Shown: in pieces, positions 26,229 through 35,554 of the stretch
How positions within the stretch are numbered: the first letter of the stretch is position 1
Layout: every line of letters begins with the position of its first letter
Assembly (NCBI GenBank): GCA_963702535.1
Contig: CAVPDG010000004.1
Location: 496,001 to 560,000, forward strand
Reading direction: 5' to 3'
Length of the DNA: 64,000 nucleotides
From: CAVPDG01 sp963702535
GTDB lineage: Bacteria > Chloroflexota > Anaerolineae > Anaerolineales > UBA4823
Program-made: the position numbers and the translations under genes
The notes under the pieces: generated by a model
Database searches by the model: none
What the model was told of the DNA's origin: nothing
Seen by the model: only the letters and a program-made list of their open reading frames with translations

Positions 26229-28615
26229 GCAGTAGCTTTGCAGAAGCCGTGGACCGGTTCAAGCGTCCAGAAAAGATTACAGCATTCCTGCTGCTTTTCT
26301 TGCTGTTGACGCTGGCGGTCGCCAGCGTAACCGGCGTGCTCATCGGTCCCGATTGGGGTTCGCTTTGGAAAGGTCTGTTATTGGGTCTGCTGCTAGCCTG
26401 GTCACTGGCGATCTTCAGGCAGCCTGTGTTCCGTTCCCTGGTGATCGTCCTGGTCATTGGCATCGCCTATATCTTGTTATTTCCGGGGGGGCTCAGCCAC
26501 AAGCTGGCGCCTCTCTGGCTGGCATCTATGCGCCTGGGCGTGGCATTGTACGTTTCACCAGGTGAGCTTACACTTCATCTAAAGCCGTTGCTCGACGCCG
26601 TGCAGGAGCTGGGCGCGTCGCTGCTTGTCGTATTGCAGCGGGTGTCCGATTGGGCTCTTGCTTTGTGGCGGGGCGACGCTGTTTTCGATCCGGTTGCCGC
26701 CGGGATTGTGTGGAACCTGCTCGTCTTGCTCCTCGCCGCATGGGCTGGATGGCTCGTCGAATCCGGCAGGAACGTGCTCCTGGCAGTATTGCCGGTGATT
26801 TTGCTCAGCCTGGGCACGCTTTCATACGTCCGGGGCGCTTCGTCGACCTTGTACCTGATGCTAGGATTGGCATTGCTTTTGCTGGCTACCGTTCAGCACG
26901 ACCGCCGGGAAGAGGAATGGCAGGCTGCTGCGGTTGCCTTCCCGGCAGCGCAAGGGCAGGCAGGTCGGCTCTTTAGCCTTGGCGCTCACAGCCGGGCTGG
27001 TGCTCATCTCTGTCTTCGTTTCTTCCCTCGATATCCGGCGTATTGAACATTGGCTGGCGCTGCAAAGCAGGTCCACCGGCGGGCGAGAAGGGAACCTGGC
27101 AACCTCCCTCGGCATCGTTCAAGAGTATTCCCGGGATGTGGATAGCTTTGAGACCCTGCGCCGTCCGGGCTTGCCCCGCCAGCGCTTGATCGGCGCAGGA
27201 CCGGAGCTCACCCGGCAGCTTGTCATGACGGTTGAAGTGAAGGACTTGTCTTCTGTCCTGCCTGCCACTCGCCCGTGGCCCCTGTACTGGCGCAGCTTTA
27301 CATATGATATCTATACCGGAGCCGGATGGCGTTCAAGCGATACCGAGGAGTTGGTTCTTGAGGCTAACCAGCCGATTGGGCGGGATAAGCTGCCAAATCA
27401 CGTTGAAGTTCAAGCTGTGTTTAGACCTATAGCGGCTGGGGATGGCAGCGTGTACGCCCCCGGCGAGCCCGTCATGCTGGACCGGCAGGGCTCGGTCGCC
27501 TGGCGATCCGGAACCGACCTGTTTGGCGTCCAAACATCTGCCGGCGGGCAGCTCATCGTCCGCAGCCAGGCGGCCTCCGTCGCCGAGCAGACCTTGCGCT
27601 CTGCCGGGCAAAGGTACCCGGATTGGGTTAGAGAGCGCTATCTGGCTCTCCCCCCCGATCTACCCCTGCGGGTAAAGGATTTGGCGATCCAGTTGACCGG
27701 GTCTGAGCCGACGCCGTATGATCGTGTGCGCTCGATTGAGCGCTACCTGCGTACTTTCCCGTATACGCTGGATGTGCCTCGCCCGCCTGCCAGCCGTGAT
27801 CTGGTGGATTATTTCCTCTTTGATCTTAAAGAAGGCTATTGCGATTATTATGCCTCGGCGATGGTGGTGCTCGCCCGCGCCGCTGGCATTCCTGCCCGGC
27901 TGGCAATCGGCTACGCCAACGGCGACTATAACGAAAAATCACGGCGCTTTATGGTTACCGGGGCAGATGCACATTCCTGGGTGGAGGTCTATTTTCCGAA
28001 TACAGGCTGGGTGCCTTTCGAGCCAACCGCCTCTCGACCGCTGCTAGAAGCCGAGCCGAGCCAGCCAGTCACTTCACCCCAATCGCCAGCCAGCCCGCCC
28101 TCGCCTGATGCGCCCGCGCATGCGCCGCGCTCCAGCAGCCTGGATTTTGCTCCTGCTCACAGCCCTGGCAGCCGCTCTCCTGGTCTTCATCTGGATGGCT
28201 TACGATCGCTTCCGGCTGGACCGGTTACCGGCGCAAGCCGCAACGGTGGAGGTGTACCGGCGTTTGAGATGGTACGGCGCCCGCTTTGCTGTCTTGCCCG
28301 CCGCCGGAGACACACCCTACGAGTACGCCGCCGCTTTGAGCAGTCGCCTGGAGGGATTTGCGTCGTCAGGGCGCGGCGCACGAACTCGGAGCGGATACCG
28401 TCGATCAGGTACGGGCGATCGCTGAGACCATCGTATGGATCAGCTACCGCCCCATCCCCGCAGAAAGCAGCCTGGCAATGCCTCTCCAGCCATGCATGGT
28501 ACCGGTTGCGCTGGCGGTTGCGCTGGATGCTGCTTGTAAATTACTGGAAGGCTTTCGCCGCCCATTTCCCGGTTCTCTCGTACCTTATAATAAGACCGGT
28601 AAGGAGGAGGAATAG
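26225..28615 (+). CDS. Transglutaminase-domain membrane protein (TgpA-like), multiple frameshifts
   Basis: Large membrane protein with several N-terminal helices, an extracytoplasmic transglutaminase-like domain and a C-terminal helix plus basic tail. The core has the catalytic Cys in EGYCDYYASAMVVLARAAG, His in ADAHSWVEVYFPNTGW, and FEPTA, where Glu replaces the more common Asp. A Pro/Ser linker precedes the last helix (AWILLLLTALAAALLVFIWM). Frame changes occur near 26950, 28090-28130 and 28365, and possibly again near 28500. The true C-terminus is therefore uncertain: one frame ends at 28615, another (YRLRWRLRWMLLVNYW) fits the DUF4129-like tail better. TTG start at 26225 overlaps the DUF58 stop. 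Confidence 0.75.
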
Positions 28616-28620
28616 CCAGG

Positions 28621-29589
28621 ATGGAAATAGAAGATAATGCGCCTGTCGATGTGTCTTTGATCCAGGATTTTGTGGCGGGTATAACCCGGAATACTGAAAA
28701 AGTGATCGTCGGAAAGCGGGCTGTGATCGAGCTGGTGTTGGTTGCCCTGTTGTGTGAGGGTCATGTGCTGATCGAAGATGTGCCTGGCACGGGTAAGACC
28801 ATGCTGGCGCGGGCGATCGCCATCTCCACCGGGCTCGAGTTCAAGCGCTTGCAGTGCACGCCTGACTTGCTGCCCAGCGATGTCACCGGCGTGTCGATTT
28901 ACGATCAGAAGAACCGCGAGTTTGAGTTCAAGCCCGGACCAGTTTTTAGCAATATCCTACTGGCGGATGAGATCAACCGCGCCACGCCCCGTACGCAGAG
29001 CGCATTATTGGAAGCCATGGGGGAGAGCCAGGTGACGGTGGACGGGGTCACCTATCCGCTGCCCAAGCCCGGCATCGTTCTGGCTACTCAGAATCCCATC
29101 GAATTCGAAGGTACTTTTCCTCTGCCCGAAGCCCAGATGGACCGTTTCTTTATGCGCTTGAAGCTCGGTTACCCGGAGTTTTCGGATGAGTTTGCCATGC
29201 TGCAAATGCAGAAGCTGGCGCATCCCATTGAAAGCCTCGAGCAGGTTGTCGCCGGAGCACGCATCCTGGAGCTGCAAAAACAGGTGCGGCGTGTGCATGT
29301 GGTCGAGAGCCTGCAGCGCTACATTCTGAGTCTGATCCACGCCACGCGCCAGCATCCGGCGCTGGCGCTCGGCGCCAGCCCACGCGGCAGCCTGGCGCTT
29401 TTACGCGCCAGCCAGGCGTATGCAGCCGCCCAGGGTAGGGATTATGTCATCCCGGACGACGTAAAATTTCTGGCGCCGGTTTGTCTTGCACATCGCATGT
29501 TGCTGGATGCGGATCACAGCTTGAGCGGCGAGACGACCAGCGGGGTTCTGGCGGAGCTGCTGAAACAGGTTGAGGTCCCCATCGTCTGA
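28621..29589 (+). CDS. MoxR family AAA+ ATPase
   Basis: AAA+ ATPase of 322 residues. Walker A is EDVPGTGKTMLARA, Walker B is NILLADEINRATPRTQ, sensor 1 is VLATQNPIEFEGTFPLPEAQ and the Arg-finger region is MDRFFMRL. MoxR proteins act as chaperone-like ATPases with vWA/DUF58 partners, and DUF58 and transglutaminase genes lie just upstream. The order DUF58-TgpA-MoxR differs from the more usual MoxR-first order. GGAGGAGG lies about 12 bases before ATG 28621. This frame is intact. Confidence 0.9.
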   Translation: MEIEDNAPVDVSLIQDFVAGITRNTEKVIVGKRAVIELVLVALLCEGHVLIEDVPGTGKTMLARAIAISTGLEFKRLQCTPDLLPSDVTGVSIYDQKNREFEFKPGPVFSNILLADEINRATPRTQSALLEAMGESQVTVDGVTYPLPKPGIVLATQNPIEFEGTFPLPEAQMDRFFMRLKLGYPEFSDEFAMLQMQKLAHPIESLEQVVAGARILELQKQVRRVHVVESLQRYILSLIHATRQHPALALGASPRGSLALLRASQAYAAAQGRDYVIPDDVKFLAPVCLAHRMLLDADHSLSGETTSGVLAELLKQVEVPIV

Positions 29590-29654
29590 AGCTGATGGCA
29601 ATATACGCATTCCCTTGCCTAACAAAAGCGCATACTTGCCGTTTGCAGTTGCCT

Positions 29655-29683
29655 TTGACATTCTACGCTCCCCCGGCTAAAAT
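29655..29683 (+). promoter_or_regulatory. Sigma-70 promoter of the coaE-cdaA operon
   Basis: TTGACA (29655-29660), 17-base spacer, TAAAAT (29678-29683). It lies 37 bases before ATG 29720 and probably drives coaE, cdaA, cdaR, der and lepB, which follow with short gaps. Confidence 0.75.
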
Positions 29684-29719
29684 GGAGGCGAAAGTGGAAG
29701 GTCACCCTCGGGAGGTATC

Positions 29720-30853
29720 ATGAGCGCCTGGCCGGGCAAAACTGTGATTGGGCTGACAGGCAACATAGCAACCGGTAAGAGCGTGGTTCGCAAAATGTTG
29801 GAACACCTGGGTGCTTATGGCATCGACGCAGACGCCTTAGCTCACCGGGCAATGGCCAAGGATGCGCCCGGTTACCAGCCTGTGCTCAATACATTTGGTC
29901 GCTATATCCTGGCGCCTGACGAGCAAATCGACCGGAGCAAGCTGGCGCGCATTGTCTTCACCGACCCTGAGGCGCTGGCGCGCCTCGAATTGATCGTTCA
30001 CCCGCTGGTAGCCCAGGCGATCGATGTGTTGGTGCGGCGCTCGCATCACAAAGTGATTGTGATCGAAGCCATCAAGCTGCTGGAATCCGGCTTGCGCGCC
30101 AAATGTGACGTGGTTTGGGTTGCGCACACGCCTGAAAAAGTGCAGCTTGCCCGGCTGATGAATAAGCGCGGGCAGAGCGAATCAGCCGCCCGCCAGCGGA
30201 TCAATGCCCAGCCTTCGCAGGAGCTCAAGGTAGCCGTCGCGGATGTCGTGATCGAAAACGACGCCTCTTTCGAGGATACCTGGCAGCAAGTGCTGGCAGC
30301 CTGGCAGAAGCTCTTTCCCGGCGAGCAGGGCGTCGAGGCAAGCGAGGCTGGCTCAATCCCCGGTGACCTGGTCGTGCAGCGCGCCATCCCCAGCCAGGCT
30401 GGTGAAATCGCAGAATTTATCAACCTGCGGAGCAACGGCAAACGGGCGATGGGGCGCAACGATATCATGGCGGCTTTTGGCGAGAAGGCGTTCTTGCTGC
30501 TCCGTATGGATGGCAAGCTCGTCGGGTTGGCGAGCTGGCAGGTCGAAAACCTGGTGGTGCGCACCATTGATATTTACCTCGCGGCTGATCTTCCGTTGAA
30601 AGGCGCGCTGCGCGCCTTGACCGAGGAGATCGAGCGCGCCTCGCGCGAACTGCAGTGCGAGATCGCTTTGATCTACCTTGCGCCGGAGCTGGCGCGCCGG
30701 CAGGATGTATGGCGCAGCCTGGGATACCAGCCGCGCACCGTCCAGAGCCTGGGCGTGAGGGCATGGCAGGAAGCTGCCATCGAATCCATGCCTGCGGGGA
30801 CGACGATGTTCTTCAAACAACTGCGCCGAGACCGGGTATTGCGCCCGGTTTAA
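29720..30853 (+). CDS. coaE: Dephospho-CoA kinase fused to a GNAT-like domain
   Basis: The first 200 residues are a dephospho-CoA kinase, the last step of CoA synthesis: P-loop GLTGNIATGKS (residues 11-21), the DADALAHRAM segment, the lid region LARIVFTDPEALARLELIVHP and VIEAIKLLESGL. Residues about 215-377 form a second domain with the outline of a GNAT acetyltransferase (DLVVQRAIPSQAGEIAEFIN at its start and WRSLGYQPRTVQ near the end). The acetyl-CoA loop RxxGxG is not evident (AADLPLKGALRAL instead), so this half may bind CoA without catalysis. Total 377 residues, nearly twice CoaE. RBS GGGAGG precedes ATG 29720. Confidence 0.85.
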   Translation: MSAWPGKTVIGLTGNIATGKSVVRKMLEHLGAYGIDADALAHRAMAKDAPGYQPVLNTFGRYILAPDEQIDRSKLARIVFTDPEALARLELIVHPLVAQAIDVLVRRSHHKVIVIEAIKLLESGLRAKCDVVWVAHTPEKVQLARLMNKRGQSESAARQRINAQPSQELKVAVADVVIENDASFEDTWQQVLAAWQKLFPGEQGVEASEAGSIPGDLVVQRAIPSQAGEIAEFINLRSNGKRAMGRNDIMAAFGEKAFLLLRMDGKLVGLASWQVENLVVRTIDIYLAADLPLKGALRALTEEIERASRELQCEIALIYLAPELARRQDVWRSLGYQPRTVQSLGVRAWQEAAIESMPAGTTMFFKQLRRDRVLRPV

Positions 30854-30875
30854 CCGGCGATCGGAGTCTTATAAG

Positions 30876-31760
30876 GTGCCGGATCTCTTGAGCTCCTTGG
30901 CCAGCAACCTGGAGCTGATTATTGGACGTTTGACCTGGATGGACCTGGTTGACCTGGCTTTGGTCACCCTGGTGTTTTTTGCCATCCTGTTGTTGCTGCG
31001 CGATACCCAGGCAATGGTGCTGCTGCGCGGCATCTTGCTATTGATCGTCCTGATGAGCCTGCTGACCACCCTGGATGTGCTGCCCGCTTTCTCCTGGCTG
31101 GTAGAGAAAACGTTGCCGGCGCTGCTCCTGGCAATCCCGGTGATCTTTGCCCCGGAGATCCGCCGCACGCTGGAGCGCCTGGGGCGAGCGGGCTCGATTG
31201 TGCCTCCCGGCATCCCTGTGCCGGATGTGCAGGAAGCTATCACCGCCATCGTCTCAGCCAGCGCCCGCCTCTCAGACCGCCACCACGGCGCGTTGATCGT
31301 CATGCAGCGCAGCGATACGCTGGATGAGTATATCAAGACCGGTGTATCGCTGAATGCTCACCTGACCCCCGAGCTGCTGCTCCAGATCTTCTACCCCAAC
31401 ACGCCTCTGCATGATGGCGCCGCAATTATCTGGGGCGCGCAGGTGATCGCTGCCTCTTGCGTCCTGCCGCTATCGGCGAGCGGTGTGCTGGCACACTCAC
31501 CCGATCGCCAGATGGGCTTGCGCCACCGCGCCGCTCTGGGCATTTCGGAAGTGACCGATGCCGTGGCGGTTGTCGTCTCGGAAGAGACCGGCTATATCTC
31601 GGTGGTGCATGGCGGGCGGATGATCCGCCGCCTGGATACAGAGCGGTTGGAGAATATCCTGCGCGCTTTCTACCGCCCTTATGAGCAGCGGAAAGGGGTG
31701 AAAGGCTTCCTCAGCAGGATTTTCTCGCGCAATCCACGCGTCGCACGGGAGGAAAAATAA
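30876..31760 (+). CDS. cdaA: Diadenylate cyclase
   Basis: Membrane-bound c-di-AMP synthase of 294 residues. Three N-terminal helices (about 25-42, 48-65, 80-92) precede the DAC domain. The catalytic motifs DGA (residues 180-182, LHDGAAIIWG) and RHR (216-218, GLRHRAALGISE) are intact. EETGYISVVHGGRM follows as usual. GTG start at 30876 has CGGAGT upstream. Its product regulates potassium and osmolyte transport and cell-wall balance. It is followed by a YbbR (CdaR) gene, its usual partner; glmM, often third, is absent. Confidence 0.93.
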   Translation: MPDLLSSLASNLELIIGRLTWMDLVDLALVTLVFFAILLLLRDTQAMVLLRGILLLIVLMSLLTTLDVLPAFSWLVEKTLPALLLAIPVIFAPEIRRTLERLGRAGSIVPPGIPVPDVQEAITAIVSASARLSDRHHGALIVMQRSDTLDEYIKTGVSLNAHLTPELLLQIFYPNTPLHDGAAIIWGAQVIAASCVLPLSASGVLAHSPDRQMGLRHRAALGISEVTDAVAVVVSEETGYISVVHGGRMIRRLDTERLENILRAFYRPYEQRKGVKGFLSRIFSRNPRVAREEK

Positions 31761-33047
31761 GTGCTGCGCTGGTTGGGTAGGCATCTGCGGACATTGCTCC
31801 TGGCATTTATCCTGGCTTTGTTTGTGTGGTTCGCTGCGCTGCTGGCAGCCGACCCCAATGAAGAGAGCGTTTTTCCCCAGCCGGTACCCATCGATGTCGT
31901 CGGGCTGGACTCCAATATGTTGTTGATCGATGCCAAGCCGCAGGAAACGCAGATCACGCTGATCGCGCCTAGATCGATTTGGAGCCGCCTGCTTGCCAAC
32001 CCGGACCTGGTGCACGCCTGGATCGATCTCACCGGGTTGGATGAGGGGGAGCACATCGTCGCCGTCCAGGCGGAGATTAAGATCACGCCGGCGCGCATCC
32101 AGAAGATCGATCCCGGTGAGGTTTCGGTTGTGCTGGAACACTCGGCGGAGCAATCCTTCCCGGTTAAGATCGAGGTGAGCGGTGATGTATCGGTGGGGTA
32201 TCGCAAAGGCGCTCCCAGCTCCGAGCCAGAATCGGTTGTGGTGAGCGGCTCGGCTTCTCACGTCGCCCAGGTGGCTGAGGTGCATGCCGCTCTGGATATC
32301 TCCGGAGCCGATAGCAACGTGATCCAGATTGTGCCGGTACGCGCTTACGACGCCAGCGGCAACCAGGTCACAGGGGTCACTATCACTCCGGCTGTGGTTC
32401 AGATAAATCAACCGGTCACGTTGTTGGGCGGTTATCGGAATGTTGTCGTCAAGGTAGTGACGGGCGGTCAGGTGGCAGATGGCTACTGGCTGACCAATGT
32501 CTCAGTCTCGCCGCCGAACGTAACGGTGTTCTCGGCAAATCCGGAGAAGGTGATCGCTCTACCCGGCTACGTTGAAACCAACCCATTGGATCTCACCGGC
32601 TTGAACGATGACGTTGACATTCGCGCCACGCTTAACCTGCCCGAGGGCGTCAGCCTGGCGGGCGAGGAAAGCGTGCTGGTGCGGCTGAGCATCGCCGCGC
32701 TGGAGGGCAGCTTGCCAATCTCGCTGCCGGTGGAAATCGTCGGGCTATCTCCGGAATTCGAGGCGATTGTCTCGCCAGAAACTGTTGAGCTGTTGCTGAT
32801 CGGACCCTTGCCGATCTTGAACAACCTCAACCCGGCTGGTTTGCGCGTATCGGTCAATGTAAGCGGTTTGGAACCCGGTGTTTACCAGGTTGAGCCGGTT
32901 GTGGATCTGCTGCCCAGCCAGGTGAATGTGGCATCCATGCTGCCGCAGCAGGTAGAGGTGACCATCCGCCCGGCGCCCACGCCGACGGTCACACCGCGCG
33001 CTACCTCGCGACCGGTTATTCTTCCTACCCCAACACCGACCCCCTGA
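31761..33047 (+). CDS. cdaR: YbbR-domain protein (CdaR-like)
   Basis: Single-pass membrane protein of 428 residues with one N-terminal helix (LLLAFILALFVWFAALLAA) and about four extracytoplasmic YbbR repeats; segments such as QPVPIDVVGLD, FPVKIEVSGD, VVVKVVTGGQVADGYWL and LPISLPVEIVGLSP mark successive repeats. The last 25 residues are Pro/Thr-rich. CdaR proteins modulate the diadenylate cyclase encoded just before; here GTG 31761 follows the cdaA stop directly. Intact. Confidence 0.88.
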   Translation: MLRWLGRHLRTLLLAFILALFVWFAALLAADPNEESVFPQPVPIDVVGLDSNMLLIDAKPQETQITLIAPRSIWSRLLANPDLVHAWIDLTGLDEGEHIVAVQAEIKITPARIQKIDPGEVSVVLEHSAEQSFPVKIEVSGDVSVGYRKGAPSSEPESVVVSGSASHVAQVAEVHAALDISGADSNVIQIVPVRAYDASGNQVTGVTITPAVVQINQPVTLLGGYRNVVVKVVTGGQVADGYWLTNVSVSPPNVTVFSANPEKVIALPGYVETNPLDLTGLNDDVDIRATLNLPEGVSLAGEESVLVRLSIAALEGSLPISLPVEIVGLSPEFEAIVSPETVELLLIGPLPILNNLNPAGLRVSVNVSGLEPGVYQVEPVVDLLPSQVNVASMLPQQVEVTIRPAPTPTVTPRATSRPVILPTPTPTP

Positions 33048-33059
33048 GAGGTTTAACGC

Positions 33060-34433
33060 ATGGAAAGACCCGTTGTAGTTTTGGTAGGCAGGCCAAACGT
33101 CGGAAAGAGCACCTTGTTCAACCGTCTTGCTGAAGAACGCCTGGCGGTTGTGGATGAGATCCCGGGCACAACCCACGATAGGCTGGTGGCGCAGGCGGAG
33201 TGGGCAGGCTATACCTTTGATATTGTCGATACCGGGGGTATCGATCCGACCCAGGTGGGCGGCAAGCGCAAGGGGGAGCCCCTCTCGATTGGATCGGCAG
33301 ACTTCATCGACCAGATCCGCCAGCAAGCCGAGGCGGCTATTCAAGAAGCCGATCTGGTTCTGTTTGTGACCGATGCGGATAGCGGCGTTACGCCGGCTGA
33401 CCTGGAAGTGGCGCACATCCTGCGCCGGCACCAGAAGGAGGTCGCGGGAAAGCCTTTCCCGCCTGTGCTGCTGGTTGTTAACAAGGCGGATAGCGAAGGC
33501 AGGCGCCAGCAAGCCCTGCAGTTCTACGAGCTGGGCTTGGGTGAGCCGTACGCCATCTCTGCTGTGCATGGCACCGGAACGGGAGACCTCCTGGACGCGT
33601 TAGTGGCGCAGCTTCCCGAGCGCGGCGAGGAAGAAGCGGATGATCGGGTTAAGATTTCCATCGTGGGCAAGCCCAATGTTGGCAAGTCTAGCCTGCTGAA
33701 CCGGCTGGTGGGGGAGGAGAGAGCCATCGTCAGCCCGATCGCCGGGACGACGCGCGACGCCATCGATACACAGCTGCTTGTTGAGGATGTCCCCGTCACT
33801 TTGATCGACACCGCCGGCATCCGTCGCCGGGGGCGGATAGAGCCCGGCGTCGAGAAATACAGCGTCCTGCGCGCCTTGCGCGCCATCGAGCGCGCGGATG
33901 TCAGCCTTTTAGTGGTGGATGCCGTTGACGGTCTCAGCGCTCAAGATGCGCATATTGCCGGGTTCATCCTGGATGCCTGGAAGAGCGCCATCGTTGTCGT
34001 CAATAAATGGGATGCTGTTGAGAAAGACAGCTATACCATGGACCATTATTCTAGTGTCATCCGTCAAGAGCTGAACTTTCTGGACTTCGTGCCGATTGTC
34101 TTCATCTCGGCTAAAACGGGCTTGCGCGTGGATCAGGTGCTGCCCCTGGCATTGCGCGTGCAGGAGGAGCGCTTGTTGCGCCTGCCGACTTCGCAGGTCA
34201 ACCAGATCATGCAGAAGGCGCAGGAGGATCACCCTGCCCCCTCGCACGCCGGCCGGCAGCTCAAGATCTATTACGGCTCGCAGGTGCGCAACGATCCGCC
34301 GACCTTCCTGCTGCATGTGAACGATCCCAAGCTTTCCCATTTTTCATACCTGCGTTACCTGGAGAACCGGATCCGCCAGGCGCATGCATTCCTTGGGACG
34401 CCCATCCGGATCGCCCTGCGCGCCCGGAGCTAG
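33060..34433 (+). CDS. der: Ribosome-biogenesis GTPase Der (EngA)
   Basis: Double-GTPase that helps assemble the 50S subunit, 457 residues. The first G domain has P-loop GRPNVGKST at residues 10-18, DTGG and NKAD; the second has GKPNVGKSS at 203-211, DTAG and NKWD. The C-terminal KH-like domain (QVNQIMQKAQEDHPAPSHAG, then YYGSQVRNDPPTFLLHVN) is complete. It belongs to the coaE-cdaA-cdaR-der-lepB run on the plus strand. GAGAGG is present just before ATG 33060. Confidence 0.95.
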   Translation: MERPVVVLVGRPNVGKSTLFNRLAEERLAVVDEIPGTTHDRLVAQAEWAGYTFDIVDTGGIDPTQVGGKRKGEPLSIGSADFIDQIRQQAEAAIQEADLVLFVTDADSGVTPADLEVAHILRRHQKEVAGKPFPPVLLVVNKADSEGRRQQALQFYELGLGEPYAISAVHGTGTGDLLDALVAQLPERGEEEADDRVKISIVGKPNVGKSSLLNRLVGEERAIVSPIAGTTRDAIDTQLLVEDVPVTLIDTAGIRRRGRIEPGVEKYSVLRALRAIERADVSLLVVDAVDGLSAQDAHIAGFILDAWKSAIVVVNKWDAVEKDSYTMDHYSSVIRQELNFLDFVPIVFISAKTGLRVDQVLPLALRVQEERLLRLPTSQVNQIMQKAQEDHPAPSHAGRQLKIYYGSQVRNDPPTFLLHVNDPKLSHFSYLRYLENRIRQAHAFLGTPIRIALRARS

Positions 34434-34444
34434 GTTGCTGGCTT

Positions 34445-35050
34445 ATGATGGGTGATGACCTGGATAATTTCCATTCAGACGCCGTACCTGAGCCCGCCGC
34501 GCAGGAACAGCCGCGCCAGGCTGGCAAGCGTTTCGCCCTGGATCTGTTGGAGACGCTGCTCCTGTCGCTGCTCCTGTTCTTTGCCATCAACGCCATCTCG
34601 GCGCGCATCCGGGTGGATGGCTCCAGCATGGAGCCGACGCTGCACAGCGGCGAGTTCATGATCGTCAACCGCCTGGCGTACCGGCTGGGCTCTCCGCAAA
34701 TCGGAGATGTCGTTGTCTTCCATTATCCGGGCAATCCGCAGCAGGAGTATATCAAGCGCGTCATTGGTCTGCCGGGCGATCACGTGTTGGTCGCCAACGG
34801 GCAGGTGATGGTTAACGGGCAGGTGCTGGACGAGCCCTATATCGCCGCGCCTCCCGAATACGAAGATGACCTTATCGTGCCGCCGGGTACGCTTTACGTA
34901 CTGGGCGATAACCGCAACAACTCCTCCGATTCGCATAGCTGGGGAACGGTAGCCCTGGATCAGGTGGTTGGCAAGGCGATCTTGGTGTATTGGCCCCCCG
35001 CGGAGTGGGGTGTGGTTGAGCACGTCTTGCCTCTCCGCCAGACCCAGTGA
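34445..35050 (+). CDS. lepB: Signal peptidase I
   Basis: Type I signal peptidase, 201 residues, anchored by one N-terminal helix (ALDLLETLLLSLLLFFAINA) and acting outside the membrane. The Ser nucleophile is Ser61 in DGSSMEPTL and the general-base Lys is Lys104 in YIKRVIGLPGD. Box E, GDNRNNSSDSHSWG, is intact. The N-terminal cytoplasmic stretch of about 28 residues is acidic and Gln/Pro-rich. It lies 11 bases after der. It processes secreted precursors, many of which are encoded in this window. Confidence 0.93.
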   Translation: MMGDDLDNFHSDAVPEPAAQEQPRQAGKRFALDLLETLLLSLLLFFAINAISARIRVDGSSMEPTLHSGEFMIVNRLAYRLGSPQIGDVVVFHYPGNPQQEYIKRVIGLPGDHVLVANGQVMVNGQVLDEPYIAAPPEYEDDLIVPPGTLYVLGDNRNNSSDSHSWGTVALDQVVGKAILVYWPPAEWGVVEHVLPLRQTQ

Positions 35051-35079
35051 CCAGCCTTACAGTCTGGATTGCTGGAGGC

Positions 35080-35105
35080 TTGAATTCCTGGACTCAAGGT
35101 ATAAT
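35080..35105 (+). promoter_or_regulatory. Weak promoter candidate before the YgiT-type gene
   Basis: TATAAT at 35100-35105 has TTGAAT 14 bases upstream, too short a spacer for a normal sigma-70 site. Inverted CTTGA/TCAAG arms flank the region and may be an operator. The next gene starts 84 bases later. Confidence 0.35.
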
Positions 35106-35188
35106 CTACTGGCACCCAATTATGGGTAATTCCTCGGCGATTCTCGCTGAACCTTTATGATCTTGTAGGTTGAATTAGCGGTTAAAAA

Positions 35189-35476
35189 ATGGGCGACGAA
35201 GAAACCAAACCAAAAGCAGAAGAGTTGCGGCGTTTGTGTCCGGAATGCCAGACGGGGGTGTTGCGCTTGCAGCACCTGACGTATTTCACCTGGCTGAACG
35301 ACGAGCTGATCACCGTGCCGAATTTCCCGGCATTGGTGTGTGATGTCTGCGGGCGCCGGGAGTATGATCCGCATGCGATCAAATGGCTGAACACCCTGTT
35401 GAACCCGCAAGCAAGGCGGCGCGTTGTGCGTAAAGACGCGCCTCCCAATACCGACAGGCTGCGTCCTCAGAATTAA
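35189..35476 (+). CDS. YgiT-type zinc finger protein
   Basis: Protein of 95 residues with two CxxC knuckles, LCPECQTGVL and CDVCGRREYD, spaced as in the N-terminal zinc finger of MqsA/YgiT. Unlike MqsA there is no C-terminal HTH domain; the tail is short and basic. A toxin partner (MqsR-like) is not adjacent, so a toxin-antitoxin role is unsupported. It probably binds zinc and perhaps nucleic acid. It is convergent with the NUDIX gene across a 40-bp palindrome. Confidence 0.75.
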   Translation: MGDEETKPKAEELRRLCPECQTGVLRLQHLTYFTWLNDELITVPNFPALVCDVCGRREYDPHAIKWLNTLLNPQARRRVVRKDAPPNTDRLRPQN

Positions 35477-35496
35477 GCAGGTCCAGATGAAACCAC

Positions 35497-35536
35497 AGAA
35501 AGCTGGGGTACCGTGCGCACGGTACCCCAGCTTTCT
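35497..35536. terminator. Perfect 40-bp palindrome between convergent genes
   Basis: AGAAAGCTGGGGTACCGTGC (35497-35516) is followed without any spacer by its exact reverse complement (35517-35536). It lies between the 3' ends of the YgiT-type and NUDIX genes and can act as a bidirectional terminator; each transcript ends the stem with TTTCT. The absence of an unpaired centre is unusual. Confidence 0.7.
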
Positions 35537-35554
35537 AGGTTAATCCGGTTGCGG

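Noticed and set aside
35189..35476. MqsRA-type toxin-antitoxin system
   Set aside because: Only the zinc-finger part is present, without HTH domain or neighbouring toxin.
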